Below are positions 10,771 through 23,300 of a stretch of DNA of 64,000 nt, in pieces (position 1 is the first letter of the stretch; each line of letters opens with the position of its first letter). The notes beneath the pieces are model-generated. The model was not told the origin of the DNA. It saw nothing but the letters and a program-made list of their open reading frames with translations, and made no database searches. Source of the DNA: Strigops habroptila (lineage: Eukaryota; Chordata; Aves; Psittaciformes; Psittacidae); NCBI RefSeq assembly GCF_004027225.2, contig NC_044301.2, positions 22,663,340 through 22,727,339 on the forward strand, given 5' to 3'. The translations under genes were made by a program, and so were the position numbers.

Positions 10771-12376
10771 GCCCGACAACCTTCGGGTAGCCAGGGTGCA
10801 GCACCACGTGCTCAATGGCCAAAGCAGGCTGCTCCTGGCCACCCTGGAAGAGCTGCAGCATAGGGGCAATCTCCTCCAGCTTGGCGTTCTCGCTGTGGTT
10901 CAGGTACATGTTCCTGCCAGTGGTCAGCTGCCACTGGTCACTGATGAGCGTGGCCCCCATGGTGAGGTTGTGGCAGGTCACCAGCCAGCCCTGCCAAGGG
11001 AAGCTGCCCTTCCCAGCCAGCAGGTGCCTGATGATGCGCTGCATCTGCCTGGGGGGGGGTTCTTCAGCTTCCCACACACTGCGTGGGGCAGAGCAGGGCC
11101 CTAGTGAGCCCCTGAGACTGGCAGGCACTGGTGGCAGCCCTAGGGAGCAGCCCCTTCAACTGCCCAGGCAGACCGCTGTCATTCCCCCACCCTGCTCCTC
11201 GCAGCCCCTGCTGCTCTGCTCTCACCTGGCTTGCAGACAAGCGCTCCCTGCCAGCTCCAAGGCTTGCCCACATGTGATTCTCGTCACACTTGTATGTCCC
11301 TTTGGAGGGAACCCGAGTCAACATCCCCACCTTGCATGGGGGAAAGCCCCGCAGCCAGGAAGGCACGGAGGTACTTGTACCCCCCGACCTTGGGTGAGTA
11401 GGGGAGCTACTTGTACCTCCAAGGAAGCTGGGAGTACAGGACAGGACTGTGTTATCCAGCATTGCAGCTCCATGCAGCCCCTGGAGCAGAGGACAAGCCC
11501 CATCCCTGGGTGCTGTGCCCAGGCCCTGTGCCTCACCATCACCAGAACCGCGCAGCTGGTAGTACGGGTTGCAGCAATACTTGACCAGGTGTTCCACTTA
11601 TCCATGTTCAATCTACGCAGGCTTTGCACAGCTCCACTCTGCAGGAAGAGGAGGTTCAGCTGGTCCAGAGGACCCAGCCCAGGACAGAGTCCCCACCTCC
11701 AGCAGGTCCCTCCCCAGTCCCATCTTCCCTGCCTACGCCTGCTCCCTGCCAAGCTGCCCCTGGCTTTGTCCATGCTCCAGTGCTCCCACCCTTGCCCTGG
11801 AAGGTACTGGTGGCAGTTGCTATCTCCAGCACAGGCCAAGCCAGGCCAGCAATCAGCAGCATTGCAGGTCTGCAGGGAAGAAAGGGCATGCTCAGCAGAG
11901 GACTCCTGCCCCCTGCTCCCAGTCTGGGCTCCACCAAGACCAGTGCCCTGGCCAGGCTCATGCCTTGTCCTGGGGGCTCAGGGCATCAGACAGCCTGGAG
12001 AAGTTGCCTGGGTCAGGCCTGGACCCTGCTGCTGTGGAGGACAAGGCTGCAGTGCTGGGGCCTGGAGCACCTCCAGCCCCAACACAGGTCCTGCCACAGC
12101 ACAGCCAGGTCCTCAGCCGGACAAGCAGGACGGACACAGCACCAAGCACATGCAGGGACACAGCAACATTGCTCACCCCATGCTCATAGCTCTCTCTCCT
12201 CACAGCAGCCTCCTTCTGCAGGTCAGTGCTGTTCCAGGCTTCCTCCTCACCCCTTTTATTGCCACCTCCCTTGCCCTGGTGCAACCCATGTGCTCCAGAC
12301 CTCCTGACCCTGCTGTCTGCAGCCAGCACCTTTCCCAGCAGGAAGAGCACAAAAAGCCCCGCCTGGCTCACAGCTG
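10771..12376 (-). pseudogene. HP: Haptoglobin (HP) pseudogene, truncated (left copy)
   Basis: This is the mirror of 43,810-45,415. The first part of the serine-protease-like beta chain is at 11,079-10,771. The two exons of the complement-control (CCP) domain are at about 11,605-11,536 and 11,301-11,227. A hydrophobic signal-like exon is at about 12,376-12,311. It carries the same lesions and the same CR1 truncation as the right copy, described there. An apparent long open frame on the opposite strand here is only the GC-rich shadow of this remnant. Confidence 0.85.
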
Positions 12377-14714
12377 GCCTGGCAGAGGCTCCCTGGAAGC
12401 CCGCCAAGCCCCCAGGGAAGCACCATGCCAAGAATTTCTGGGATTTTGCAGCTACAAATATGCAGGGAGGGATCCGTCTGCAGCCCCTGGTGCCATGACA
12501 TCAACTGAGGTCCACAGAAAGCAGAGCCAGACCCTGCTCCTGCAGAACTGCCCCGTGCAACCACCTAGAGCATCCCTGTAGGGCATGTGCCAGCCCACAG
12601 GCACTGACAGTCACCCCAGTGCTGGCAGGTGGAGCTGGGGCACAGGACCCGAGTCCCCATCCATCCTGTGCCTGGCTCTGCCACAGCTAGGTGCACCCTG
12701 CCAGCTCCTCACGTCAGAGTGCACCCTGCCAGCCCCTCACAGTGGGACTCAGCACCACAGTGCCCTGGGCAGCCCCAGCCTGGCTGCCCAAGGGGTGCAA
12801 CATGTCCTGTTCCATGTTGCTGCAGGCTCCAAGGGACCGCAGCCAAGCCATCCTCTTCCCACAAGCACCCACTCCTTCCCGCCTGCATCCTGGTGCCCGC
12901 GGCCCCTCTGGTGTAGTTGTTTGTCAGCAAGGGCAAGGGCCCAGCCCAGCCTGTTGGGAACTCAGAGCAGCAGCTGCTGGCCAGTGCCCAGCTGGATGCG
13001 GCCACCCAGCAGCAAGGGTGCTGGGCAGAGCACATCAGCCTGCTCTGATGAGCAGAGGCTGCTTCCAGCAGGAGCACAACCAAGAGCAACGTGGAGGGGA
13101 GGGGACACACACCCACCCTCTCACCTACCCCAGGGTGCCAGTGTTGCAGCAAGACCACCCCAAAAACACCTGGAGCATGTGGGGCCAGCCCCAGCCCTGG
13201 GCCATTGAAGCTTGGCCTGCTGGGGGTCTCACCAGCACCCTCCTGGCCCTCCAACACTCCGGTCCTTCGGGCTCAAGAGGGACATTTGTCTGGTCCCAGA
13301 CACTTCAACAGAGGCCTTCCCATACTGTGCAAGCTGCTTCCCCTCTCATGGGGCGCCTGTGACCCATAACAATGCAGGGCTTGGCAGCTCTGGCCCAGCA
13401 CTGGTCACACTCATGCAACCACACTTGAAACACAGAAGGCTGGAGTCCATCACAGGATGCGTCAGGGCTTGACAGCTCCGATCCATGAACCATGCCAGCA
13501 TTCAGGAAGGTGCTGTGGCATTTGATAGCAGAGTTAGAGCAGCAATAGCGCCACCTGCCCAAAGCAGAAAATTTAGGAGATGAGGCTGGCGCAGAGGGCT
13601 GCAGAAATGGGGGAACAGGCAGGAGGCAGCCCTGATATGAGCTGGGGCCACGGAGGGCAGGGTCAGCACTCCTGCTCCTCCTGTAAACAAGCTTGGTGCT
13701 GTGTCGCAATCCTGCTTTGCAGGGTGGGCTGTGAGGCTGCAGAGGGAATGATGTGTCCAGGTCAAGCTGTGTTGCTCAAGAAAAGCCGGATGACCACAGG
13801 GAGTCCAGAGTAAAGCCACAGCCAACACTGGAGGCTCCAAAGGCAAAGCTTACTCAGAGGTATGAACAGGGCCTTTTCATAACAAGCGACAGGGCATAAC
13901 CACAGCTCTCTCCAAACATCTATGTACCATCAGCAAAGGGAAGAAACAGCACCCAGCACCTCCCAAGGGCCCAGCCTCAGGCAAAGGTCTTTGAGAGGGA
14001 AGCCCTGGTGAGTTTTGTGTGGATTCATCCCAGAGCCCAGCTACCCTGCGGCTTCTACCACAGGGACCAGGAACAACATAGAGAGCTGATCCTGATGGGC
14101 TGAATCCCTCTGACCCCAGGGGTGTCCCCAAAGCAACACACAGGACTAGGGTAGCCAAATATTGATTGATGCTCAGGCAGGACCCAGGGCCCAAGGTCTG
14201 TATCAGGACCATGCGTGGAGAAGGGAGGAGGGCAGGTCCTGCTGTGGAGGCTGCAGTGCAGGACCAGGCACCAGCAAGGGCAGGCGGCAGGGGCTGCGTG
14301 TCCCTGGTAGGAAGGACACCCATACACTGCCTGGCCCACAGTTCTGGCAGTAACACCAGGAAAAGCGAGTCCTCCATGGGGAAGTACTGCAGCAGGAGCC
14401 AGGGCAGAGGACAGCCTGCAGCCTGCAGGGCTGTCCCCTCAGAGGCCATCCCCTCAGGGGCCTTCCTCACCACCCAGCAGAGCCTTACCCAATGCTGGTT
14501 TCTGCTGGGGAGCCCAACCACAAGAAAGCCAAAATACAGCCCTGGACAGTAGCACCAGCAGGGAGGCCCCTCCCCTGCTCCCTATCAACACTGACCCTTC
14601 CCAAAGGCTGGGACCAGGACCTCAGCTCAGTCCCAGCCTGACCAGCACTGGAAACATCAGACATATCCCTGCTTGGCCAGAGCTCCTCCAGCATGACCTT
14701 GGTTCTACAGCATG
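12377..14714. other. GC-rich stretch between HP and DHODH remnants, no gene recognised (left copy)
   Basis: This is the former intergenic DNA between DHODH and HP. Several long open frames exist on both strands because the region is GC-rich and poor in stops. None shows a known domain, a convincing splice structure or a start context. A Cys-rich stretch at about 13,305-13,560 (minus; CCSNSAIKCHSTF, nine Cys in some 80 residues) follows a possible acceptor. I cannot assign it. Confidence 0.6.
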
Positions 14715-16244
14715 TCAGGACCAGTGATCTGCTCCAACCACCTCCATGACGTTCTTGAAGCCCTGCTCCCTAACCAGGGACAGTGTGTGTCAGCTGGGCT
14801 GGCCTGGCACTGTGGCTTGGCCCCACAGTACTGTGCCCATGCACCAGCACACAGCTGCCTGGAGCCATGCTGGGGTCAGGGGCTCCCTGGGGAGATGCCT
14901 GGCCCCTCACTCACCTCAGCAGCTCCTCCAGCTCCCACTTCACTGCCTGCACCACTGGCGGCCCATGGTACACAAGTGCTGTGTACATCTGCACAAGTGA
15001 GGATCCAGCATGGATCTTCTCCAGGGCATTGTGCCCACTGTTCACACCACCCACCCTGATGATGTGACCACCCCTGTCCTGTGGACAGATGCGGGGTCAG
15101 GACAGCACGGGCAATGCCGGCACATGCCCCCAAGCCCCTGCCCCTACCTCAAGTGAGGGAGTACACGTCCCTGATGGTCTGTGTGGAGAGCTCCCACAGG
15201 GGCTTCCCACTGAGGCCACTAGGCTCCATGCACCGCCTGCTCTGGAGGCTGTTGGGGCAGCTCACCGTGGTGTTGCTGACAATCAGCCCATTCACACCTA
15301 GATGAGGGGGGCAGCAGCAAGAGGTGTCATGAGCAGCCCCCCTCTCTCATCTCCGGGCTGCCAGGCCAGCACCCCCCTAGGGACATGCCCCAGCAATGTG
15401 CCCCAGGACAAAGCAGCCGCCCCTTACTGCCTGGACCGTCCCCAATGTCTGGGTAACACACAGAGGCCCTCATGGACTCAGAGCTACCCAGGGCACCATC
15501 CCCACAGCAGCCAGAGAGCTGTAGGTCCACCTGTCCCTTTCAGAGAGGGGACTTGCCAGGAGCACCGCAGTCCTGCACCCACACTGCAGGAGGTGAGGCA
15601 GGACACACAACCCCAGCTCCTCGCCAGCCTCCCCTCCCTACCTCCTCACCTCGCAGACAATGCTAGCAACATCCTGCTTGTCCTGTGTGCTGAGGTCGGG
15701 GGCAGTCTTCACCAGCACAGCTGGCTTGCACTCGCAGGGCAGCACATCCTGTGCCACCAGCACCTGCAGGGCAGCGCACAGGGCACAGAGCAACGTGTGG
15801 TGGGGACACCTCCTGCCCCAGATCAGGGACACGCATGCACCCACTGCCACCAGCAGCACAAGGGCAAACCCTGCTCTCCTTACATGGTGCCTGGGGCATG
15901 CAACCTGTACAGGACCACAGGGACTCCCGGTGCCATGGGGTGGGCAGCTCACTACCCCCTTGCAGGAGTGGAGCAGAGGGCAGTGCCCCACTGCTCACAT
16001 GCCCTTTGCTGGAATACAGTGCCCCAGTAAGCCCCGTGCCAGCAGCTGACCAGGGGACATCTTGGTGGCTCTGCCCACCACTCCAGGGTGTCACCATGCT
16101 CCTCCCATGCTGGGGCAAACCCAGCCAGAGCAGAGCAGGTGCTGCCAGGGGACAGGATGCACCCACTGCTACAGCTGTGGTGTGGTCTGGGCTGGCTGTA
16201 AGGGTCACCCACCTTGGTCAGCAGGTCGCACAACTCAGCCTTGC
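14715..16244 (-). pseudogene. DHODH: DHODH pseudogene, 3' half (left copy)
   Basis: This is the mirror of 39,931-41,461. It holds the remaining exons of dihydroorotate dehydrogenase, in the opposite direction to the 5' half at 937-2,653. The first piece, 16,244-16,213, continues the exon that the ERV cut (KAELCDLLTK). The next exons carry [29 protein letters not shown]...GLSGKPL, and [18 protein letters not shown]. The last codes EQGFKNVMEVVGADHWS and a stop at 14,717-14,715. CTTGC at 16,240-16,244 is the ERV-A target duplication. Lesions are given under the right copy. Confidence 0.95.
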
Positions 16245-19200
16245 TGTAATTGATGGGAACCTAGATGAGAGTTGACTCCCTCTCATGACTGAGAGACATA
16301 ACAAAGGATGTTGTTTGCCACAGTATATTCGGCAGAGTATATATGTTCATGTTCATCATGACTGTTTGTTTGTCGGAAAGAGATAGGAAAACATAGGTGT
16401 GCAGCTGTTCTATGACCTTCATACTTGGCTGCACTGGGGCGCCAGGCCAATGCTCTCAGCACGGACAACAGCAAGACCATGAGAAACTGCACAGTCCCAC
16501 GAGTAAACAATTAGAGATCTGGCATAAAGCCAGTTGTTTTTCCAAGGGTACAAAAGTGGGACCCTCTTGTGGCCATGGGAGAAGCCTCACCTATGGATGG
16601 ATGCACTGCGTAGGAATTTTCCCAATTACCTGAGACTCCTGGCATCGGCTGCAACGGGGCTTCCCAGCTGGAAGTGTGGGCCTGGATGATGATTCAGTGG
16701 TAATTGGTGATGTATTTCTTCTTAATCTCTGTTCTTTCTATATGGTAATGATTTAATGCATTGCTAACTCTCTCTGGTACTTTACTTATATACCTATATC
16801 TCTGATTTGCTTTATTGTACTTATTCACTATATATAGAGAGATATTTACCTAATTCACATTAGTGTGCTTGCTTTAGTGTGCTTACTGGCTTTAGTGTGC
16901 TTGTTTAATAAACTCTGCATATTATACAGCTAGTGTGTGGTCACTTTGTGGCATACCCTGTCTGTCAGCAGAACATTTTGGTGTAGTCAGCAGGATATGA
17001 AACAAAATGGCATTTTTTTTAAGATAAAGGAAAAGGTTCCTAAGATGGTGGAGCTGGGTACCCCTGGCTGGGAACAATTACCTTATCGTAACATAGCTGC
17101 TGAATGGTTGTGTTATAGTTTATGTGAGAATTAGGACTCCTGTTTGAATGAGGCAAACCCTCCTGATGTAGTTAAATGTTTGCAAAAAGTTTCAGTAGAA
17201 AAAGGAGAGGAATTAATTGCTCTGGGAAGATGGGGGTGGATCCTACTGTCTGCATACTGAAAGCAGCGTCAGCAGGGAGAGAGAATACAGAGGAAGAAGA
17301 TGGATTTGGAAAAACAAGTTTGTGAATTGCAGGGGAAAATAGTTATGTTACAATGCCAAAATTGATTACTAACTGATAAATTAGACACTTATCAAACGGT
17401 AGCAGAAAAAGTGGCTGTTCGGGTTGCCCAATATAAATATAGAAAGCAAAGAGGTCGAGTAAACCAGCAAAAAGTGCATGCAGCGATTGCGGAGGCAGGA
17501 AGGAATTGGGACCCTAAGAAATGGGACAGAGTGTGTGGTATTCAACCAATTTGGATAATAGTTCAGAGGGTGAGGTGTTTGTTTAAGCAAAGCCAATATT
17601 ACGAAGAAAATTGGAACATGACCCTCTAGGTCATCCGGTTAGGCGGGACATTTTAGAAGATTTCACTCAGCATGAAATTAATGACATTAAGGACAGGTTC
17701 AAACAAAAGCCTGGAGAATCTTTGCTTTCTTGGACCATCAGGTTGCATGATTTAGGGGCTTCGGGAGTTAAATTGGATCCAGATGATGCTAAAAAATTTG
17801 TAATGTTAAGCTCCAACTCATTAGTTCAGGATGCCTTCTATCCTGAACTAATTTATTAGCAGTGGTGGCGGAAGGTTGTAACAGCAAATACCCCACTGAA
17901 GGGGAATGGCCCAGTGCAGATCGACCTTGGTATACTTTATGGGATTGTGTTCAGTGTGTTAAGGAGGAGGGGATGAAGACTGCTATTTTTGTTGGAGATG
18001 CAGATGCTATGCTGCAGGCTCCACTATCAGTTCCAATTCAGAACAGGATTATTAGGACTGCACCACCGGTATATAAAGGCATTATGATGATTTTATTGAT
18101 AAATAAAACTGGAAACCCCATAGGACAAATCATAGAAAAAATCCAGCAATTAGGAGATCTGGGGGAATGGGGCCCCATACAAAACATGAGAGGCGATAAC
18201 CAGTGGGGCGAGATGAAAGAGAATAGACTCTCTCAGAGAGATATGTTTGCTGCCTTGCTAGAAGATGGGATGGCTCGAGATAAGATTGATGGGATTCCCA
18301 CCAATGAAATGTGGAGGTTGTACAAGCAACGTGGGTTGCATAAATCTGTGAAAAGGGTAAACAATTCAAGCTCAGACAAAGTTGATGACATGATGGATGA
18401 AGTAATTTGACCTTCTGCTCCCCCCTTCAAGCCTCAATGGGACAGTACACTTACCAATGGAGGGCCCCCCATCGGCGAGTCAATGGTTCCAGGGGATGAA
18501 AAGGGATGGGATCAGTACACCAATCTTTATCCATGGCCGGATGTTAAAGTGTTAAAAAAAAATTGAGAGAATTAAAAATGGACTGAGATGAGGGCCAAGC
18601 TCCAGCACAAGGATGGGCAAAGACAGACCACTGTCCTCATGTAGAGCTTCAAATTTATTGGAAAAAATAGATCTTGTCAAACGGTTAATGCCCTCATTGA
18701 TACTGGAGCAGAGGCCTCTCTAATTTATGGTAATCCTAAAAAATTTAAAGGGCAAAAGGTTTTGATTACTGGATTAGGTGGCAAATTGAAGCAGTACAGA
18801 CAAAAATTGAGATGAAAATTGGCACTCTGCCAAAACAAACTTATTCACTGCTGATTGTTCCTATTCTTGAATATATGATTGGAATTGACATCTTAAAAGG
18901 ATTGACTTTATGCTTACCTGATGGTAAGTATCAATTTGGAACCAGGACATATGTATCAGCTCAGCCAGTTCTAGTTGGGAAAGTTAAAATGCCCCCGATA
19001 CAAATCCCATCTGCCACCAAGGTAATCACAATGAAACAATATCGTATACCAGGAGGACATGAAGAGATTTCACAGACTATTAAAGATTTATTAGATATGG
19101 GAGTGTTAAAACAAACTACTACTGCCTTTAATAATCCTATGCTGAATTATATGCCATATATGTGGCAATTAAACAAGAAGAACTAGGACGATGTCATATT

Positions 19201-20393
19201 TTTACAGATTCATGGTCAGTCGCTAATGGTTTAGCTATCTGGCTCCCGACTTGGCCAAACATGACTGGAAAATTCATTCCAAAGAAGTATGGGGGAAGGA
19301 ATTGTGGCAAGATATTTGGGCATTTGTCCAACGAACTCGAGTCACAGTGTTCCGGGTAGATGCCCACTGTGGAACTGACACCCTAGAACGATGGTATAAT
19401 TCTGTTGCAGATGGACAAGCAAAAATCTCCCAAGTCATGGTGGAAGACCCTCATCACAAACAATAGATGGGTTTGGCCAAATGGGCACACCAGAAGAGAG
19501 AGAATGGGCACACACATCTTGGAGAGAAGGCTACTTACAGGAGGGCCCAGGACCACAGAATTGTTATAAATTTGGATATCATTAAAACGGTGATAGCCCA
19601 GTGCCCCATCTGCCAACATACACAGCAAAGGATCATACCACATATAGTGCCACTGGAAAAGACAATGCAGTATTAGTGATTAAATCCAGACAAGAAAAAT
19701 AGGAATATGTCCCTGTGAATAAATGTTATTTGAGAGAATGATACTATTACATTTTAGTTTTGTGTTTTACAGAAACTACAGATCCTAGCTGTCCTCATAT
19801 GTCTTATGGCCCCTTTGGGCGATGCCATTATCCCAGGAAGATATCTGAAAAGGACTGACATCTCACTTGTGCGCTGGAGATGGAAGAGCAGCACCAGATC
19901 TTGCAGAAAAGACAATTGCACCTGTAATGTGAACGAACCTTGCTGTTGTAGCAAGTTCAACATTTTCCTCAGGAGTACATAGGTGGACAACCAGTTTGTC
20001 AGAAAAATGCTACTAATAATTGTTTGTACAACATCAAATGGATTAAGATGTAGTAACTATAGCTAATGCTAATGTTGTTGCTATCAAATGTTGTAACCTT
20101 CCTAGTTCTTATATTCACTGTGCTGACAGTACTGAAAATGCATACAATCTGAGTAGTAGTATTTGGGGATATAACTATAGCATCCCTTAATGTGCATAAT
20201 AGTTGTTACACTCATTTTATTAACAATATGGAATTGCTGTCTATGGTACCAATTATGAGACATTGTGTCTTGTGTGTCTCTGTCATGATTGGGAATCAAA
20301 GGACCAAATGTAATGGATGGGAACCTAGCTGAGAGTTGATTCCCTCTCATGACTGAGAGACATAACAGGCAGGAAAACATAGGTGTGCAGCTG
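16245..20393 (+). mobile_element. ERV-A fossil (class III, ERVL-like), with 5' LTR and start of 3' LTR (left copy)
   Basis: The 5' LTR is 16,245-16,975 (731 bp, TGTAATTGATGGG...CAGCAGAACA), with poly(A)-type signals, then a primer-site-like TTGGTGTAGTCAGCAGGAT. Remains of gag (about 17,000-18,410), protease and pol (about 18,660-19,680) and an env-like tail follow. The 3' LTR starts at 20,309 and is interrupted at 20,393 by ERV-B; its other part is at 2,654-3,185. The 5-bp target duplications of this element and of ERV-B, plus the pol style, suggest class III. It is badly broken (well over ten breaks). Its two LTRs differ clearly from each other, so it is older than ERV-B. It sits inside a DHODH exon. 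Confidence 0.88.
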
Positions 20394-23300
20394 TGTTGCG
20401 TGAAAAAGGGTAAAATAATTTGGCAGAAAATAAACCCCCTTGCTTTCCAGCTGATCCTCAGATATTAGAGGGGCTGGGTGCGGCTAGGCTTAGATTCTGA
20501 GTGATGCCCAATTTGCCACTATCAGTCCGGTCGCATTCAATATGTTGAATAATCACAATTCCGGATGCACTAATAGTGCACTGCACCTTCAGTCTAATCG
20601 TGCTCACGAACTAGCACGGCCACACTGAGGGAGCTGGTCGCGTTCAGTGAGAGATTTACGATTAGCTACTTAAACAGTGCAGTTTATTAAAGCAACAGAT
20701 ACAGGTTCTTGTGGATTGCCGGTGATAAATACACTGTCTGCAAAAGCACGTGCAAATAATAAAGTATACAACCGCGCGACAAAGTTATGAATAATACAGC
20801 CTGGCTTTAAAGTATAAAAGTAAAAAGTAACTCTATATAGAGATTCCTAATTTTCCCGGGGAAGCACTGGATACAGTGCAAGTCTTACCCAAAGGCGTCC
20901 CTATGGGGGGGAAGAAAGGTCCAGCCCGTCGACCGGTCCCAGGAGTCGAGAGTAGTCTGCTGATGGGGTTTTCCTCGGCTCGTCCACGATGATGTCTTCC
21001 CTAAAGCCCCCCACTTTTTGGGTCATTTTTATAGTATTTTTCGCTTTCAAGGTGGAGCTTGAGTGACTCTAGTCATACATACCTTTATTGTTATTGGTGT
21101 AAATTTTCCTCGCTTCGCTTTTAAAGGTATATGCCACAAAAAATTCAAAGAGCATGCTCAAAGAGGGGTGGTCTCACTTTGGAGGTGGGTAGCATTGGAG
21201 GTGGAGGTGTGTTTTCGTATTAAAATGCATTATAATGAAGCAAAGTTCACACAAAGGACAGCATTTTGTCAAAAGATGACAGGCCGTTGGCTCAGGGCAG
21301 CAGGTATGCAGCTTATCAGTTTTAAGTACCACCTAGTTCCCATCTCTGCTGGTGTTGGGACAGAGTTTGGCCACAGAATCTCCACTCTGCTCCATCCTCC
21401 GTCAAGCAATGTTGCCGCGGGAACTGCTGTGGAGTAAATTCCTGGCGTACCACGTGCAGCTGCAGCTTACCCTGAAAGTCCGTTTTTCCTTTATGTGTGA
21501 GCAATGCTACATTTTTAAATATAAGTTTAATTTCTAAACCATATTCAGTAATTATCCCACATATTCCACCCCGTGACTATAGTCACTCAAGCTTCACGAT
21601 ACTTAGAGGGAATTGGGAATATCCCATATAGTCTTTGAGTGAGGGTTGTCGAGTCCATATATATCTTGTGGGATATCAAATGAGTTAAGTGTTTCATCAT
21701 AATCCAAAGCCTAACATATAAAGCAATTGTCAAAGCAAAACATAATATAGTGAGCATTAGCAAGATCACAACAGGGTGGAGCATCCTGTTGAGAATCCCT
21801 GTGGCAGTTGGTGACCATCCAAAAAGAGTGTCCCACCATTCATGTCTTCCATCTTTCCTGACTCTTTCTAGCACTCGATGGACTTCTTCCGCATCATGGT
21901 GGATGGTAATTAGAGTCTTTTGTCCACTCTCTCTGGCCTGGATCAGCAATTGCTTCAATTCATCATGGTGTAGTAGCTTTTTCACTAACTTAAGGTTCAT
22001 TCCGATAGGAGCGAGTAGTAGATCATTAGTCAGTGTATAGTCAGATTGCAGCAACTGATGAGATGTGACAGGAGCTGAATAAAGTCGCATCCAATAATGT
22101 TAGTGAAGTTACAAACACAAAGGTTCGAGTGGTTATTTATACCTATAACAGTGTCATCTATCAGTACAGAATTACAAAGAGTTCTCATACAAGCACATCC
22201 TTTTCCAACATATATAAGCACAGATTTTTGAATTTCATGGGGATGTATTTCAAAATGACAAACATTTTGTTCAGTGTCAAGACAAATGTCTTGCGCTTTA
22301 ATGGTATTACTCTCACAAATAAATCCTTGTTGGCTTCGTGTCGTGCATGCATCAACATCGACAGTTTGCCATTTATTTTCGTATTGTGCCCATACCCTAT
22401 GTTCTATTGGATAGAGTATAGTCCCGTGGTGATTCAACCCCAGCGCAATGATTGGGTATATAGTGTATACCAAAGCATTGCGTATCGTTAAGACAAAAGC
22501 AGTGACTTTACTCTCAGTGGGATCGTAAGTGAAGTTAACCAGGTACCACCAAGACTGAAATTTCCTCTCAAATTCAATTGCATTATCCCATATAGTTGGT
22601 GGTCTTTTTCACTCGTTTCTTCCCATTGAGGTAATATATTCGATAAAAGCCATTGGTGATTTCCCAAAGCTAGAAGAGAGGACCGCAAAGGGTATTTCAA
22701 TTTGTTTAGATCACAGAGGCTGTTGTCATGGTGTTAATCTGTTTTGTGCCCAGAGGCAGACCACAAAGACTGGTTGAACCAAAGTAAAATTGGACCAACA
22801 GTCCCATTGCTCCTCAGCACAGGTTTTTATTTGTTTCTCCTCAGTTTTTATTTCAGACTCGTTGGTGAGTGGATCCATTGATAACCCTGCATCCTACCTT
22901 TATTTGTTCTCCCACTGACCCCAGCAACTGTGGAAGTCTGTTTGTGCTATCCCAGCCCCACTCGTTTCCCAAGTACACCTCCGTCCTGTGCATTACCACC
23001 GTTGACAGATTTAAGCCTTTGTTAGAATTTAATCCCATGCTCCCTGTGTATTTTATGTGAGCTTGAGACCAGGGCCATTGCAGGTCTATAGCGAGAAGGA
23101 CCTGCATTGTTAAGATAAGACATAATGTCGTTGATACAATTCGTTGGTTCATTATCTTAAAACTTAGGTTTGCAAACAATCATGCACAACAGAAATAATA
23201 TTACAGCTAAGATGAGTGACAAGATTCCCTGGATGCACTCGAGGTTAGCGTAGGCCAATCCGTCCGTCCACGTGCAGTTCATCTAGGGTTCCTATGAACA

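Noticed and set aside
10815-12581. A 588-codon open frame on the plus strand
   Set aside because: It is antisense to the haptoglobin remnant, is rich in Pro/Ser/Cys, shows no domain, and its mirror in the right arm is broken differently. GC-rich composition explains it.
14715-16244. Long frames on the plus strand opposite the DHODH 3' exons
   Set aside because: They are shadows of the DHODH exons and introns; the exon words and splice sites are on the minus strand.
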